A DNA stretch of 20,743 nucleotides from CAYVQE01 sp964633205. GTDB taxonomy: Bacteria; Myxococcota; B64-G9. The stretch is taken from the NCBI GenBank assembly GCA_964633205.1, contig CAZWFN010000118.1, positions 1 through 20,743 of the forward strand, read 5' to 3'. The translations under genes were made by a program, and so were the position numbers. Below, piece by piece: positions 6,150 through 13,366 of this stretch; within the stretch, counting starts at the first letter, position 1, and the number at the start of each line of letters is the position of its first letter. The notes below the pieces were generated by a model. It was not told the origin of the DNA. It searched no databases and saw nothing but the letters and a program-made list of their open reading frames with translations.

Positions 6150-7672
6150 GTGACGATCGATCGCAGGAGCCGGGGTTGGAGCGGGCGGGCGAAAACGAAG
6201 ACCCCGATACCGGCGAAGATTCTGCCGGCCGGCAGCCGGCCGCGGTGGATGAAGACGGCGCATCCAGCACGGCAGTCGTGGTGGTGGAGGCGCCGGCGGA
6301 CGATCGCGAGCCGGACGCTGAGCCCGCGGACGCACCGGCCAGGCCAGAGCAGCGGGCCGGCGTGCGGCTGGGCGACGGCAAAGTCTTCGATTTCGACCCG
6401 GCCGAACTCGACCTGGACGTGGGCGACACGGTGGTGGTCAACAACGACCGCGATCTGAACCTGGGCCAGGTCTGCTACATCGTAGCGAACCGCGGGGGCC
6501 GTTCCCTGCGCAAGGTGCAGCGGCGGGTGGGCTCCCACGATGTGCTGTTGATGCGGCGCAACACCAAGCGCGAAGAGGAGGCCTTCGAGTACTGCCAGCG
6601 CCGCATCGTCGAGCGCAAGCTGCAGATGAAGCTGGTGCGGGCAGTTTTTCTCCACGGTGGCAACAAGGCCATTTTCTACTTCACCGCCGACGGCCGGGTG
6701 GATTTCCGGGCGCTGGTCCGCGACCTGGCCCAACAGCTGCATGTGCGCATCGAGATGCGTCAGATCGGTGTCCGCGACGAGGCCAAGTTGCTGGGCGGAA
6801 TCGGCATCTGCGGCCAGCCCCTGTGTTGCGCCCGCTATCTGCGCAAGTTCGTACCGGTCTCGATCAAGATGGCCAAGAATCAGGGCCTGGCGCTCAATCC
6901 GCAGAAAGTATCGGGCCTGTGCGGCCGGTTGATGTGCTGTCTGGTATACGAGGACGACACCTACCGCGACCTGCGTCACGGATTCCCGAAGCAGGGCAAG
7001 ACCATCGATACACCCGCCGGACCGGGCAAGGTGATCGAGACGGACGTGCTCGGTGGCCGCGTGCGGGTGTTGACCCAGGGAGGCATCTGCAACTTCACCC
7101 TGGCCCAGCTCGAGCGCGGCAGCCTGGAGCTGGCCGAGGAAGGCAAGGCTGCCGCGCGCCGCGAGGTCAAGGCAGAGAAGCCGCGGCGGCGCGAACCGCG
7201 TTCGGTCCGGGACCGAGACCGGGGTCGGGAGCGGAGCAAGGGACGCCCGCGCAGGTCGGACCAGCCCGCGGATCGCGACCGCACCGGTGAGCGAGCCGGA
7301 GCCGATGGCGACCGCCGGGCGGTGGCCGGTGACGAGCAGGGCTCCGGGGCGGGTCGCAGTCGATCGAGCCGGCGCCGGCGCCGGCGCAAGGCGCGCAAGG
7401 CGACCGAGGCCGACGCGGCCCCGGCGACCGGGGGTGAGAAAAAGAAGCCCGGCGGCACGGCTCCGGCGGCCGGGGGCGAGGAAACAAAGCCCGCCGCTGC
7501 GGCCCCAGCGCCGGCCGGCGGTCAACGCCGGGCCGAGCCCGATGCCAGCTCCAAGCCCAAGAAGCGCCGGCGCCGATCGCGCCGCAAGCGCAAGCGGAAC
7601 AAGAGCGGCGGCGGCTCCGGAGGCTCCGACGGCAGCGCCGGTGGGGGCTCCACCGGTGGTGCCGGCGGCTGA
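6146..7672 (+). CDS. ricT: PSP1-domain protein, RicT (YaaT) homologue with long basic tail
   Basis: This 508-residue protein has an acidic, probably unfolded N-terminus (1-70). The PSP1 core spans about 71-270, with RRNTKREEEAF, VDFRALVRDLA, RIEMRQIGVRDEAKLLGG and the cysteine pairs GICGQPLCC (C222, C227, C228) and GLCGRLMCC (C259, C264, C265). A KOW-like end, GPGKVIETD...GRVRVLTQGG, follows at 285-315. In Bacillus RicT these cysteines help hold an iron-sulfur cluster, and the protein works with RicA and RicF to steer RNase Y; whether that holds here is inference. Residues about 331-508 are low-complexity, with two strongly basic clusters (SSRRRRRRKARK and KKRRRRSRRKRKRNK) and a Gly-rich end, which suggests nucleic-acid binding. 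GTG 6146 overlaps the holB stop and has GAGG 5 bases upstream, pointing to translational coupling. Confidence 0.92.
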   Translation: MSDDRSQEPGLERAGENEDPDTGEDSAGRQPAAVDEDGASSTAVVVVEAPADDREPDAEPADAPARPEQRAGVRLGDGKVFDFDPAELDLDVGDTVVVNNDRDLNLGQVCYIVANRGGRSLRKVQRRVGSHDVLLMRRNTKREEEAFEYCQRRIVERKLQMKLVRAVFLHGGNKAIFYFTADGRVDFRALVRDLAQQLHVRIEMRQIGVRDEAKLLGGIGICGQPLCCARYLRKFVPVSIKMAKNQGLALNPQKVSGLCGRLMCCLVYEDDTYRDLRHGFPKQGKTIDTPAGPGKVIETDVLGGRVRVLTQGGICNFTLAQLERGSLELAEEGKAAARREVKAEKPRRREPRSVRDRDRGRERSKGRPRRSDQPADRDRTGERAGADGDRRAVAGDEQGSGAGRSRSSRRRRRRKARKATEADAAPATGGEKKKPGGTAPAAGGEETKPAAAAPAPAGGQRRAEPDASSKPKKRRRRSRRKRKRNKSGGGSGGSDGSAGGGSTGGAGG

Positions 7673-7715
7673 GCCGCGGCCAGTCATCCTTCATCCCGAC
7701 AGGGGTTCAACCGGC

Positions 7716-9656
7716 ATGAGCGATTCGTTCTACGTCACGACGCCGATTTACTATGTCAACGATGTGCCTCATCTGGGCCACGCCTACACCACCATCGCGG
7801 CCGACGTGCTGGCGCGTCACCACCGCGCCCTGGGCCAGCGGGTGTTGTTTCTGACCGGTACCGACGAGCACGGGCAGAAGATCGACAAGGCGGCCCGCGA
7901 GCAGGGTCTGGAGCCGATCCAGCTGGCCGATCGGGTGGTCGAACGGTTTCAGGCCCTGTGGGACCGATTGGGTTTGACCTTCGACGATTTCATCCGCACC
8001 ACCGAGCCGCGCCACGAGCGTTGCGTCCAGCGGCTGTGGCAGCGACTGGCGGAGCGCGGCGACATCTACCTGGGAGACTACGAAGGCTGGTACTGCACCG
8101 GCTGCGAGGAGTACTACACCGAGACCGCCCTGCTCGAAGGCGGGCTGTGCCCGATCCATAAAAAACCGGTCGAGCGGCTGCAGGAGAAGTCCTACTTCTT
8201 CCGCATGTCCAAGTATACGCAGCCGCTGTTGGATTACATCGCGGGCCATCCCGAGTTCATTCAGCCCGAGATCCGGCGCAACGAGATCGTGGCTTTCGTC
8301 CGCGAGGGTTTGCGCGATCTGAGTATCTCGCGCACCTCGTTCCGCTGGGGCATTCCGGTGCCCGACGATCCCGACCACATCATCTATGTCTGGATCGATG
8401 CCCTGACCAACTACATCTCAGCCCTGGAGTGGGACGGCAGCGACACCGGCGGCGAGCGCTTTCAGGACTTCTGGCCGGCGGTACACCTGATCGGCAAGGA
8501 CATCCTGCGCTTCCACGCCGTCTACTGGCCCACCGTGCTGTTGGCCGCCGGCCTGCCCCTGCCGCGCACCATCTTCGCCCACGGCTGGTGGACGGTGGGC
8601 GGAGAGAAGATGTCGAAGTCGCTGCGCAACGCGGTCGAGCCGCACGCACTGGTCGACGCCTACGGCAACGATGCGGTGCGTTATTTCCTGCTGCGTGAGG
8701 TGCCTTTTGGGCTGGACGGCGATTTCTCGCATCCGGCCATCATCGGCCGCATCAACGCCGAGCTGGCCAACGACCTGGGCAACCTGGTGCGCCGCTCGGT
8801 GGCGATGACCGCCAAGTACACGGCCGGCCGGGTGCCGGCCGCGGCCGAACTCCGACCGCTCGAGCGCGAGCTGGTGGCCACGGCCGAGCGGGTGGCGCGC
8901 CAGACGGCCGAGCAGCTCGATGCCTGCGCCTTCCACAAGGCCTTGGTGACCCTGTGGGAGCTGGTGCGGGCCACCAACCGCTACATCGACGACGCCGAGC
9001 CCTGGGCGCTGAACAAAGCCGGCGAGGACGAACGGCTGGGCACGGTGCTCTACCACATCCTGGAGTCCATCCGCTGGGTGGCCGTGATGGTCGATCCGTT
9101 CATACCCGACAGCGCCGGCAAGATCCTCGAGCAGCTCGGGCTGGATCCGGAACCCGGCCATCGGACCCGGGCCCGGATCGCCGAATGGGGCGGGCTGCCG
9201 GCCGGCGTTCAGGTGCAGCCCGCCGAAGCACTCTTTCCCCGCATCGAGCCCGATCGGGCCGAGGCCCTGATCGAGCAGTTCGACGCCACCGCTGCGGCGG
9301 ACGGTGCGACCACCGAACCGGAGGCGAACGTGATCTCCATCGACGACCTCAAGCAGATCGACCTGCGGGTGGGTCTGGTGCGCGAGGCCCAGCCGGTACC
9401 CAAGAGCAACAAGCTGATCGTGCTGCAGATCGACCTTGGCGAGGAGCAGCCGCGCCAGGTGGTCGCAGGCATCGGCCAGGCCTACGCCCCGGAGGAGCTG
9501 ATCGGCAAGCGGCTGCTGGTGGTGGCCAATCTGGAGCCGGTTGTGCTGATGGGCGTCGAATCGCACGGCATGCTGTTGGCGGCCGGCCCCGGTGGCAAGC
9601 GCGTGGTGTTGGCCGAGTTCGACGGCGACCTGCCGGGGGGCGAGCCGGTCCACTGA
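7716..9656 (+). CDS. metG: Methionyl-tRNA synthetase with C-terminal tRNA-binding domain
   Basis: This 646-residue cytoplasmic enzyme attaches methionine to tRNA-Met, using ATP. The class I signatures are present: HLGH at 19-22 and KMSKS at 298-302. The zinc knuckle uses C127, C130, C145 and H148 (CTGC and CPIH), the arrangement I recall from Thermus MetRS. An anticodon-binding helical region follows. From about residue 535 comes a Trbp111/EMAP-type OB fold (IDDLKQIDLRVGLVREAQPV, NLEPVVLMGVESHGMLLAA), so this is the long form with its own tRNA-binding tail. The start ATG 7716 has AGGGG 10 bases upstream. It lies 43 bases after the PSP1 gene without a terminator, so co-transcription is likely. 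Confidence 0.98.
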   Translation: MSDSFYVTTPIYYVNDVPHLGHAYTTIAADVLARHHRALGQRVLFLTGTDEHGQKIDKAAREQGLEPIQLADRVVERFQALWDRLGLTFDDFIRTTEPRHERCVQRLWQRLAERGDIYLGDYEGWYCTGCEEYYTETALLEGGLCPIHKKPVERLQEKSYFFRMSKYTQPLLDYIAGHPEFIQPEIRRNEIVAFVREGLRDLSISRTSFRWGIPVPDDPDHIIYVWIDALTNYISALEWDGSDTGGERFQDFWPAVHLIGKDILRFHAVYWPTVLLAAGLPLPRTIFAHGWWTVGGEKMSKSLRNAVEPHALVDAYGNDAVRYFLLREVPFGLDGDFSHPAIIGRINAELANDLGNLVRRSVAMTAKYTAGRVPAAAELRPLERELVATAERVARQTAEQLDACAFHKALVTLWELVRATNRYIDDAEPWALNKAGEDERLGTVLYHILESIRWVAVMVDPFIPDSAGKILEQLGLDPEPGHRTRARIAEWGGLPAGVQVQPAEALFPRIEPDRAEALIEQFDATAAADGATTEPEANVISIDDLKQIDLRVGLVREAQPVPKSNKLIVLQIDLGEEQPRQVVAGIGQAYAPEELIGKRLLVVANLEPVVLMGVESHGMLLAAGPGGKRVVLAEFDGDLPGGEPVH

Positions 9657-9676
9657 GCCGGCGGAACCCGCTGTCC

Positions 9677-10357
9677 ATGACACCAGCGCCGCATCCAGAT
9701 CCGGCCCCGGACGCCGGCGAGCTGGACCACCCCGATCCGCAGGTCCGCGGCCGGGCGGTCGACGCCCTGGCCGAGCAGCGCAGCACCCGGTCGCGGGAGC
9801 TGCTGCGCCAGCGGCTGGCCGACGACGACTGGGTGGTGCGTTTCAAGGCCGCCAGGGCCCTGGCCTGGATGGGGGACGATGCCGGCGCGGCGCTGCTGGC
9901 GGAGGCCCTGGCCCAGCGCGACCTGTGCTTCATGGCGTTGCAGGCGCTGGCCGCCCTGGGTTCGCCGACCAGCCGGCCCGCGCTGCAGCGTTTTTTCCAC
10001 CGCCGCTTCTTGCATCCGCTGGAGCGCATGCAGGCGGCCGCCGCCCTGGTGCGCTGCGGCGACGAGTCGGCTGCCGACTGGCTGGCTCTGCGGCTGGAGT
10101 CGCGCCGCCCCGAGGAACGCGGCTTCGCCCTCGAGCTCTGGGGCCGGCTGGCTCGGCCGGACGCGCGCCAGCGGCTCGAGGCGGTACTGGCCGACCCGGC
10201 CGATCCGCAGCGGCTGGATGCCGTGCGCGGGCTGGCCCAGCTCGGCGATCGGGCGGCGCTGGATCTGCTGCGGCGGGTGGCCGCCGAGCCCGGCGATGCC
10301 GAGCTGGCAGCCGAGGCGCGGGCGGCCGCGGATTGGTTGGAGGATTCCGCGTCATGA
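9677..10357 (+). CDS. Small HEAT-repeat protein
   Basis: This is a 226-residue soluble protein built from about five HEAT or PBS-lyase-type helical repeats. Examples are HPDPQVRGRAVDALAEQ, DDDWVVRFKAARALAWMGDDAGAALL and RLDAVRGLAQLGDRAALDLL. Such arrays act as protein-binding scaffolds, and no catalytic motif is seen. The start ATG 9677 is 20 bases after the metG stop, with only a weak GCGGAA upstream. Its last codon overlaps the start of the TatD gene as ATGA, which makes translational coupling likely. Its partner is unknown; the tight link suggests a role with the TatD-radical SAM protein or in general upkeep. Confidence 0.85.
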   Translation: MTPAPHPDPAPDAGELDHPDPQVRGRAVDALAEQRSTRSRELLRQRLADDDWVVRFKAARALAWMGDDAGAALLAEALAQRDLCFMALQALAALGSPTSRPALQRFFHRRFLHPLERMQAAAALVRCGDESAADWLALRLESRRPEERGFALELWGRLARPDARQRLEAVLADPADPQRLDAVRGLAQLGDRAALDLLRRVAAEPGDAELAAEARAAADWLEDSAS

Positions 10358-11811
10358 GCCAGCCCATGGAGCTGTTCGACAGCCACGCCCACCTCGATTT
10401 TCCGAAGCTGGCCGCGGATCGGCCGGCGGTGCTGGATCGGGCCTGGCGGGCCGGCGTGCGCCAGATCGTGACCATCGGCGCCGGCCACGGGGTCGAGGGC
10501 AACTTCGCGGCCGTGGCCCTGGCCGCCGGCGAGGAGCGCATCTGGGCCAGCGTGGGAGTCCATCCCCACGATGCGCATCTGGGCGTGGACTGCAGTGGGG
10601 ATCCGACCGCCCCGGTGGCGGCCGCGGTGCGCAGCGAATGGGAGGCGGCGGCCGAGCGGGCCCTGGCGCGTCTGGCCAGCCTGGCCTTGCACCCGCGGGT
10701 GGTGGCCATCGGCGAGGTGGGGCTGGACTTCCACTACGACCGGTCGCCGCGCGAGTTGCAGCGCGAGCTGCTGCGGCGGTTCATCGATCTGGCCATCGGG
10801 CTGCGGCTGCCCTTGATCCTGCACGCCCGCGAGGCCGAGGCCGAAGTGGCCGCCATCCTGCGCGAGCGGGGCGCCGAACGGGTCGGCGGGGTGGTGCACT
10901 GCTTCAGCGGCGACGAGACCCTGGAACGGATCGGCCTGGAGCTGGGCTTCTGCTTCGGCATGACGGGCATCCTGACTTTTCCCGGGGCGCGCGATCTCCA
11001 TGCGGCGGCGCGCCGGTTGCCGCTCGATCGCTTGCTGGTCGAGACCGACAGTCCCTACCTGGCACCGGTGCCCCACCGCGGCAAGCGCAACGAGCCGGCC
11101 TACGTGGCCGAGGTGGCCCGGCGGCTGGCCACGCTGCGCGATCGGCCGGACGCGGAAGTCGCCCGCCAGACCAGCGCCAACGCCCGCCGCTTGTTCGGGC
11201 TCGATCAGCGCCGGCGCGCCGAGCGCGGCGCGATCGCCTACCGCTTCAATGACGCGCTGTATCTGAACATCACCAACCGCTGCAGCCAGGCCTGCCGCTT
11301 CTGCCTCAAGCACGGCGGCCACGAGCTGGGTGGTTGGCCGCTGGGGCTGTGGACGGAGCCGGATGCCGATGCGGTGCTGGCGGCGGCACGCGCGGCGCTG
11401 GCCGAGCAAACCGCGCCGGAGGTGGTCTTCTGCGGCATCGGTGAGCCGCTGCTGCGGCCCGACGTGGTCGTGGCCGTGGGCCGGGCGTTGCGGCGCGACG
11501 GCTGGCGGGTACGGGTCAACACCGATGGTCTGGCCAACTTGGTCCACGGTCGCGATGTGGCCGCCGAGCTGCAGGGTGCGGTGGACGCGGTCAGCGTCAG
11601 CCTCAATGCGCCCGATGCCGTCAGCCACGACCGGCTGTGCCCTTCGGCCCACGGTCCGGCCGCGTTCACCGCGGTCTGCGACTTCATCCGCCGCTGCAGT
11701 GAGCTGTTCGACGAGGTGACCGCCAGCGCGGTCGGTGGGACCGGGGTGGACATGGCGGCCACCGGGCGGTTGGCCGAGTCGCTGGGCGCCTCCTTTCGCC
11801 AACGCGGCTGA
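10354..11811 (+). CDS. tatD: TatD-family hydrolase fused to a radical SAM domain
   Basis: This is a 485-residue two-domain protein. Residues 1-285 are a TatD metal-dependent hydrolase/DNase with a full set of ligands: H11-A-H13, E121 (AIGEVGLDFHYD), H157 (LILHARE), H182 (VVHCFSGD) and D232 (VETDSPYLAP). Residues about 295-485 are a compact radical SAM domain: YLNITNRC with C310, C314 and C317 in the CxxxCxxC pattern, a GIGEP motif at 361-365 like the usual GGEP, and SVSLNAPD at 414-421. TatD-linked radical SAM proteins are a known family, but their substrate is not known to me. The start ATG 10354 overlaps the HEAT gene stop, with GGAGGA about 9 bases upstream. The reading frame is continuous across the join, so the fusion is real in this sequence. 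Confidence 0.95.
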   Translation: MSQPMELFDSHAHLDFPKLAADRPAVLDRAWRAGVRQIVTIGAGHGVEGNFAAVALAAGEERIWASVGVHPHDAHLGVDCSGDPTAPVAAAVRSEWEAAAERALARLASLALHPRVVAIGEVGLDFHYDRSPRELQRELLRRFIDLAIGLRLPLILHAREAEAEVAAILRERGAERVGGVVHCFSGDETLERIGLELGFCFGMTGILTFPGARDLHAAARRLPLDRLLVETDSPYLAPVPHRGKRNEPAYVAEVARRLATLRDRPDAEVARQTSANARRLFGLDQRRRAERGAIAYRFNDALYLNITNRCSQACRFCLKHGGHELGGWPLGLWTEPDADAVLAAARAALAEQTAPEVVFCGIGEPLLRPDVVVAVGRALRRDGWRVRVNTDGLANLVHGRDVAAELQGAVDAVSVSLNAPDAVSHDRLCPSAHGPAAFTAVCDFIRRCSELFDEVTASAVGGTGVDMAATGRLAESLGASFRQRG

Positions 11812-11837
11812 GCTCCGCATTCGGGCCGGACATTTCA

Positions 11838-11846
11838 TGCTAAAAT
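11838..11846 (+). promoter_or_regulatory. Extended -10 promoter for the MopE/FGE-like lipoprotein
   Basis: TGCTAAAAT gives an extended -10 (TGN) followed by TAAAAT, which matches the consensus at 5 of 6 positions. There is no good -35 hexamer at the right distance, which is common for extended -10 promoters. The start site would be near 11853, about 32 bases before the ATG at 11885. Confidence 0.42.
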
Positions 11847-11884
11847 GTGGTGGCCCCACGGTGGTTCGGGGCAGGAGCGGGAGC

Positions 11885-13273
11885 ATGATGCCTTGGACGG
11901 TGCGCTGTTGCGGCGGGCTGCTGATCGCCGCCCTCCTCGGCGGCTGTGGTCAGGACGAAAAGGGCTGCAGCGACGACGCCGATTGTCCGCCGGGTCGCCA
12001 CTGCCAGGCGGCCACCGGCACCTGTCTGTTCGACTGCACCGATGATCTGGACTGTCCGGCGGGCTTCGGCTGCTCCTCCCGGGGCCGCTGTGAGCGCGCC
12101 TGCCAGCCGACGAATGGGGGGCGGGAAGCCTGCGACGGGTTGGACAACGATTGCGATGGTGAGACCGACGAGGACCTCGCAGAACGGGACTGCGAACGAC
12201 AGAACGAGCACGGCAGCTGCGGCGGCCGCGAGCGCTGTGAGGCCGGCGGTTGGGTTTGCGATGCCCCCGAGCCTACGGCCGAGGACTGCAACGGCGTCGA
12301 CGACGATTGCGACGGTGCGATCGACGAGGGGCTCGACGGGCAGACCTGCCCGCTGACCTCAGGTGTGTGCGCCGGTGCGACGCGCGTCTGCGACGGCGCG
12401 GCCGGTTGGCGGGCCTGCGACTACGGGGACGCATACGAGGCGGGGGACGAAACGCGCTGTGACGGTCTGGACAACGACTGCGATGGCGCAACGGACGAGG
12501 ACGTCCCGCCGCTGCCGGACTGCGAGCTAGGCGCCGAGGCGGCTGACGGCCTGGACAACAACTGCAATGGCCTGGCCGATGAGCCCGGCGGCTGCATGAT
12601 GCGACACCCCTTCCTGCCGCTGTACCTGGACCGCTACGAGGCGGTGGTGGTCGCCGCGGCCGACTGCAGCGGAGAGCGCTACGGGCAGGGGTGGATCGAC
12701 GACTACCCCGCCGACTGGCCAGACCGTCCAGGTCCGGACAGCCGGCTGCTCTATGCCTGCTCTCTGCCGGACGTGCGGCCCTCGCGCAACTTGACCTGGT
12801 ATCAGGCGCAGCAGGCCTGCCTGGCCCAGGGCAAGCGCCTGTGCACCAAGGTCGAGTGGGCCCAGGCCTGCGGCGGCAGCGACTATCTGGATTTTCCCTA
12901 CGGCCGGAGCTTCGCCGCCGGTCTGTGCAACAGCTTCGATGTGGGCGTCGGCGACAGCCTGCCGACCGGGGCCATGCCCGGGTGCGTCACCGAGGGGGGG
13001 GCCTTCGACATGAGCGGCAACCTGTGGGAGTGGGTGGCGGACGACTGCGACTTCGAGGAGGGCTGGAAGGCCGTGCAGGGGGGATCGTACGATTGCTGGG
13101 TCAAGGATCCCGGCAGCGGCGTCTGGGAGGAGTGCGACCTGGACGACCCGGACCACACCGAGAGCATCCGCTGGCGCTACCACTGCGGCTGGCCGGAGCA
13201 TCCCAACTACTGCACCAGCCCCACCAGCGAGGACGCCGGCCACGGGTTCCGCTGCTGCTACGACCCGCCATGA
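11885..13273 (+). CDS. Lipoprotein with MopE-like DNDCDG motifs and a formylglycine-generating-enzyme-like domain
   Basis: This is a 462-residue exported protein. A short signal ends in the lipobox LLGGC, with C21 the likely lipidated residue. A Cys-rich stretch (28-75) follows, then four repeats of CDGLDNDCDGxxDE type at about 83-96, 135-148, 192-205 and 221-233; the last is degenerate. These resemble the putative metal-binding motif named after the copper protein MopE. Residues about 240-462 resemble the FGE-sulfatase/SUMF1 fold: YLDRYEA, TWYQAQQACLAQGKRLCTKVEWAQAC, FDMSGNLWEWV, VQGGSYDC and GFRCC. Family members either oxidise a Cys of sulfatases or serve only as binding domains, and here the function is open. 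I chose ATG 11885, with AGGAG 7 bases upstream, because it places the signal peptide at the N-terminus; an in-frame ATG at 11837 is less fitting. It probably sits in the outer membrane or periplasm. Confidence 0.9.
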   Translation: MMPWTVRCCGGLLIAALLGGCGQDEKGCSDDADCPPGRHCQAATGTCLFDCTDDLDCPAGFGCSSRGRCERACQPTNGGREACDGLDNDCDGETDEDLAERDCERQNEHGSCGGRERCEAGGWVCDAPEPTAEDCNGVDDDCDGAIDEGLDGQTCPLTSGVCAGATRVCDGAAGWRACDYGDAYEAGDETRCDGLDNDCDGATDEDVPPLPDCELGAEAADGLDNNCNGLADEPGGCMMRHPFLPLYLDRYEAVVVAAADCSGERYGQGWIDDYPADWPDRPGPDSRLLYACSLPDVRPSRNLTWYQAQQACLAQGKRLCTKVEWAQACGGSDYLDFPYGRSFAAGLCNSFDVGVGDSLPTGAMPGCVTEGGAFDMSGNLWEWVADDCDFEEGWKAVQGGSYDCWVKDPGSGVWEECDLDDPDHTESIRWRYHCGWPEHPNYCTSPTSEDAGHGFRCCYDPP

Positions 13274-13366
13274 GCCGGAACTCCCCCCGCGAACTCCCGA
13301 GCGATGCCGGTCGAACTCTTGGGGGCGGGCGAGGCGATCGACCGCACCGGGGACGGGATCCGGGTG

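Noticed and set aside
6223..6250. GC-only palindromes such as CTGCCGGCCGGCAG
   Set aside because: Short symmetric runs made of CCGG are expected often in DNA this GC-rich.
5471..7687. Long minus-strand open frame opposite holB and ricT
   Set aside because: Same reason: it mirrors well-supported genes and has no recognisable domain.
9349..11886. Long minus-strand open frame opposite metG, the HEAT gene and tatD
   Set aside because: The plus-strand genes have clear family motifs throughout. The opposite frame stays open because of high GC and reads as low-complexity sequence with no motif.
13274..13366. Possible bidirectional terminator between convergent genes
   Set aside because: Only a loose pairing of C-rich and G-rich runs is present, with a long loop and no T-run on either strand.
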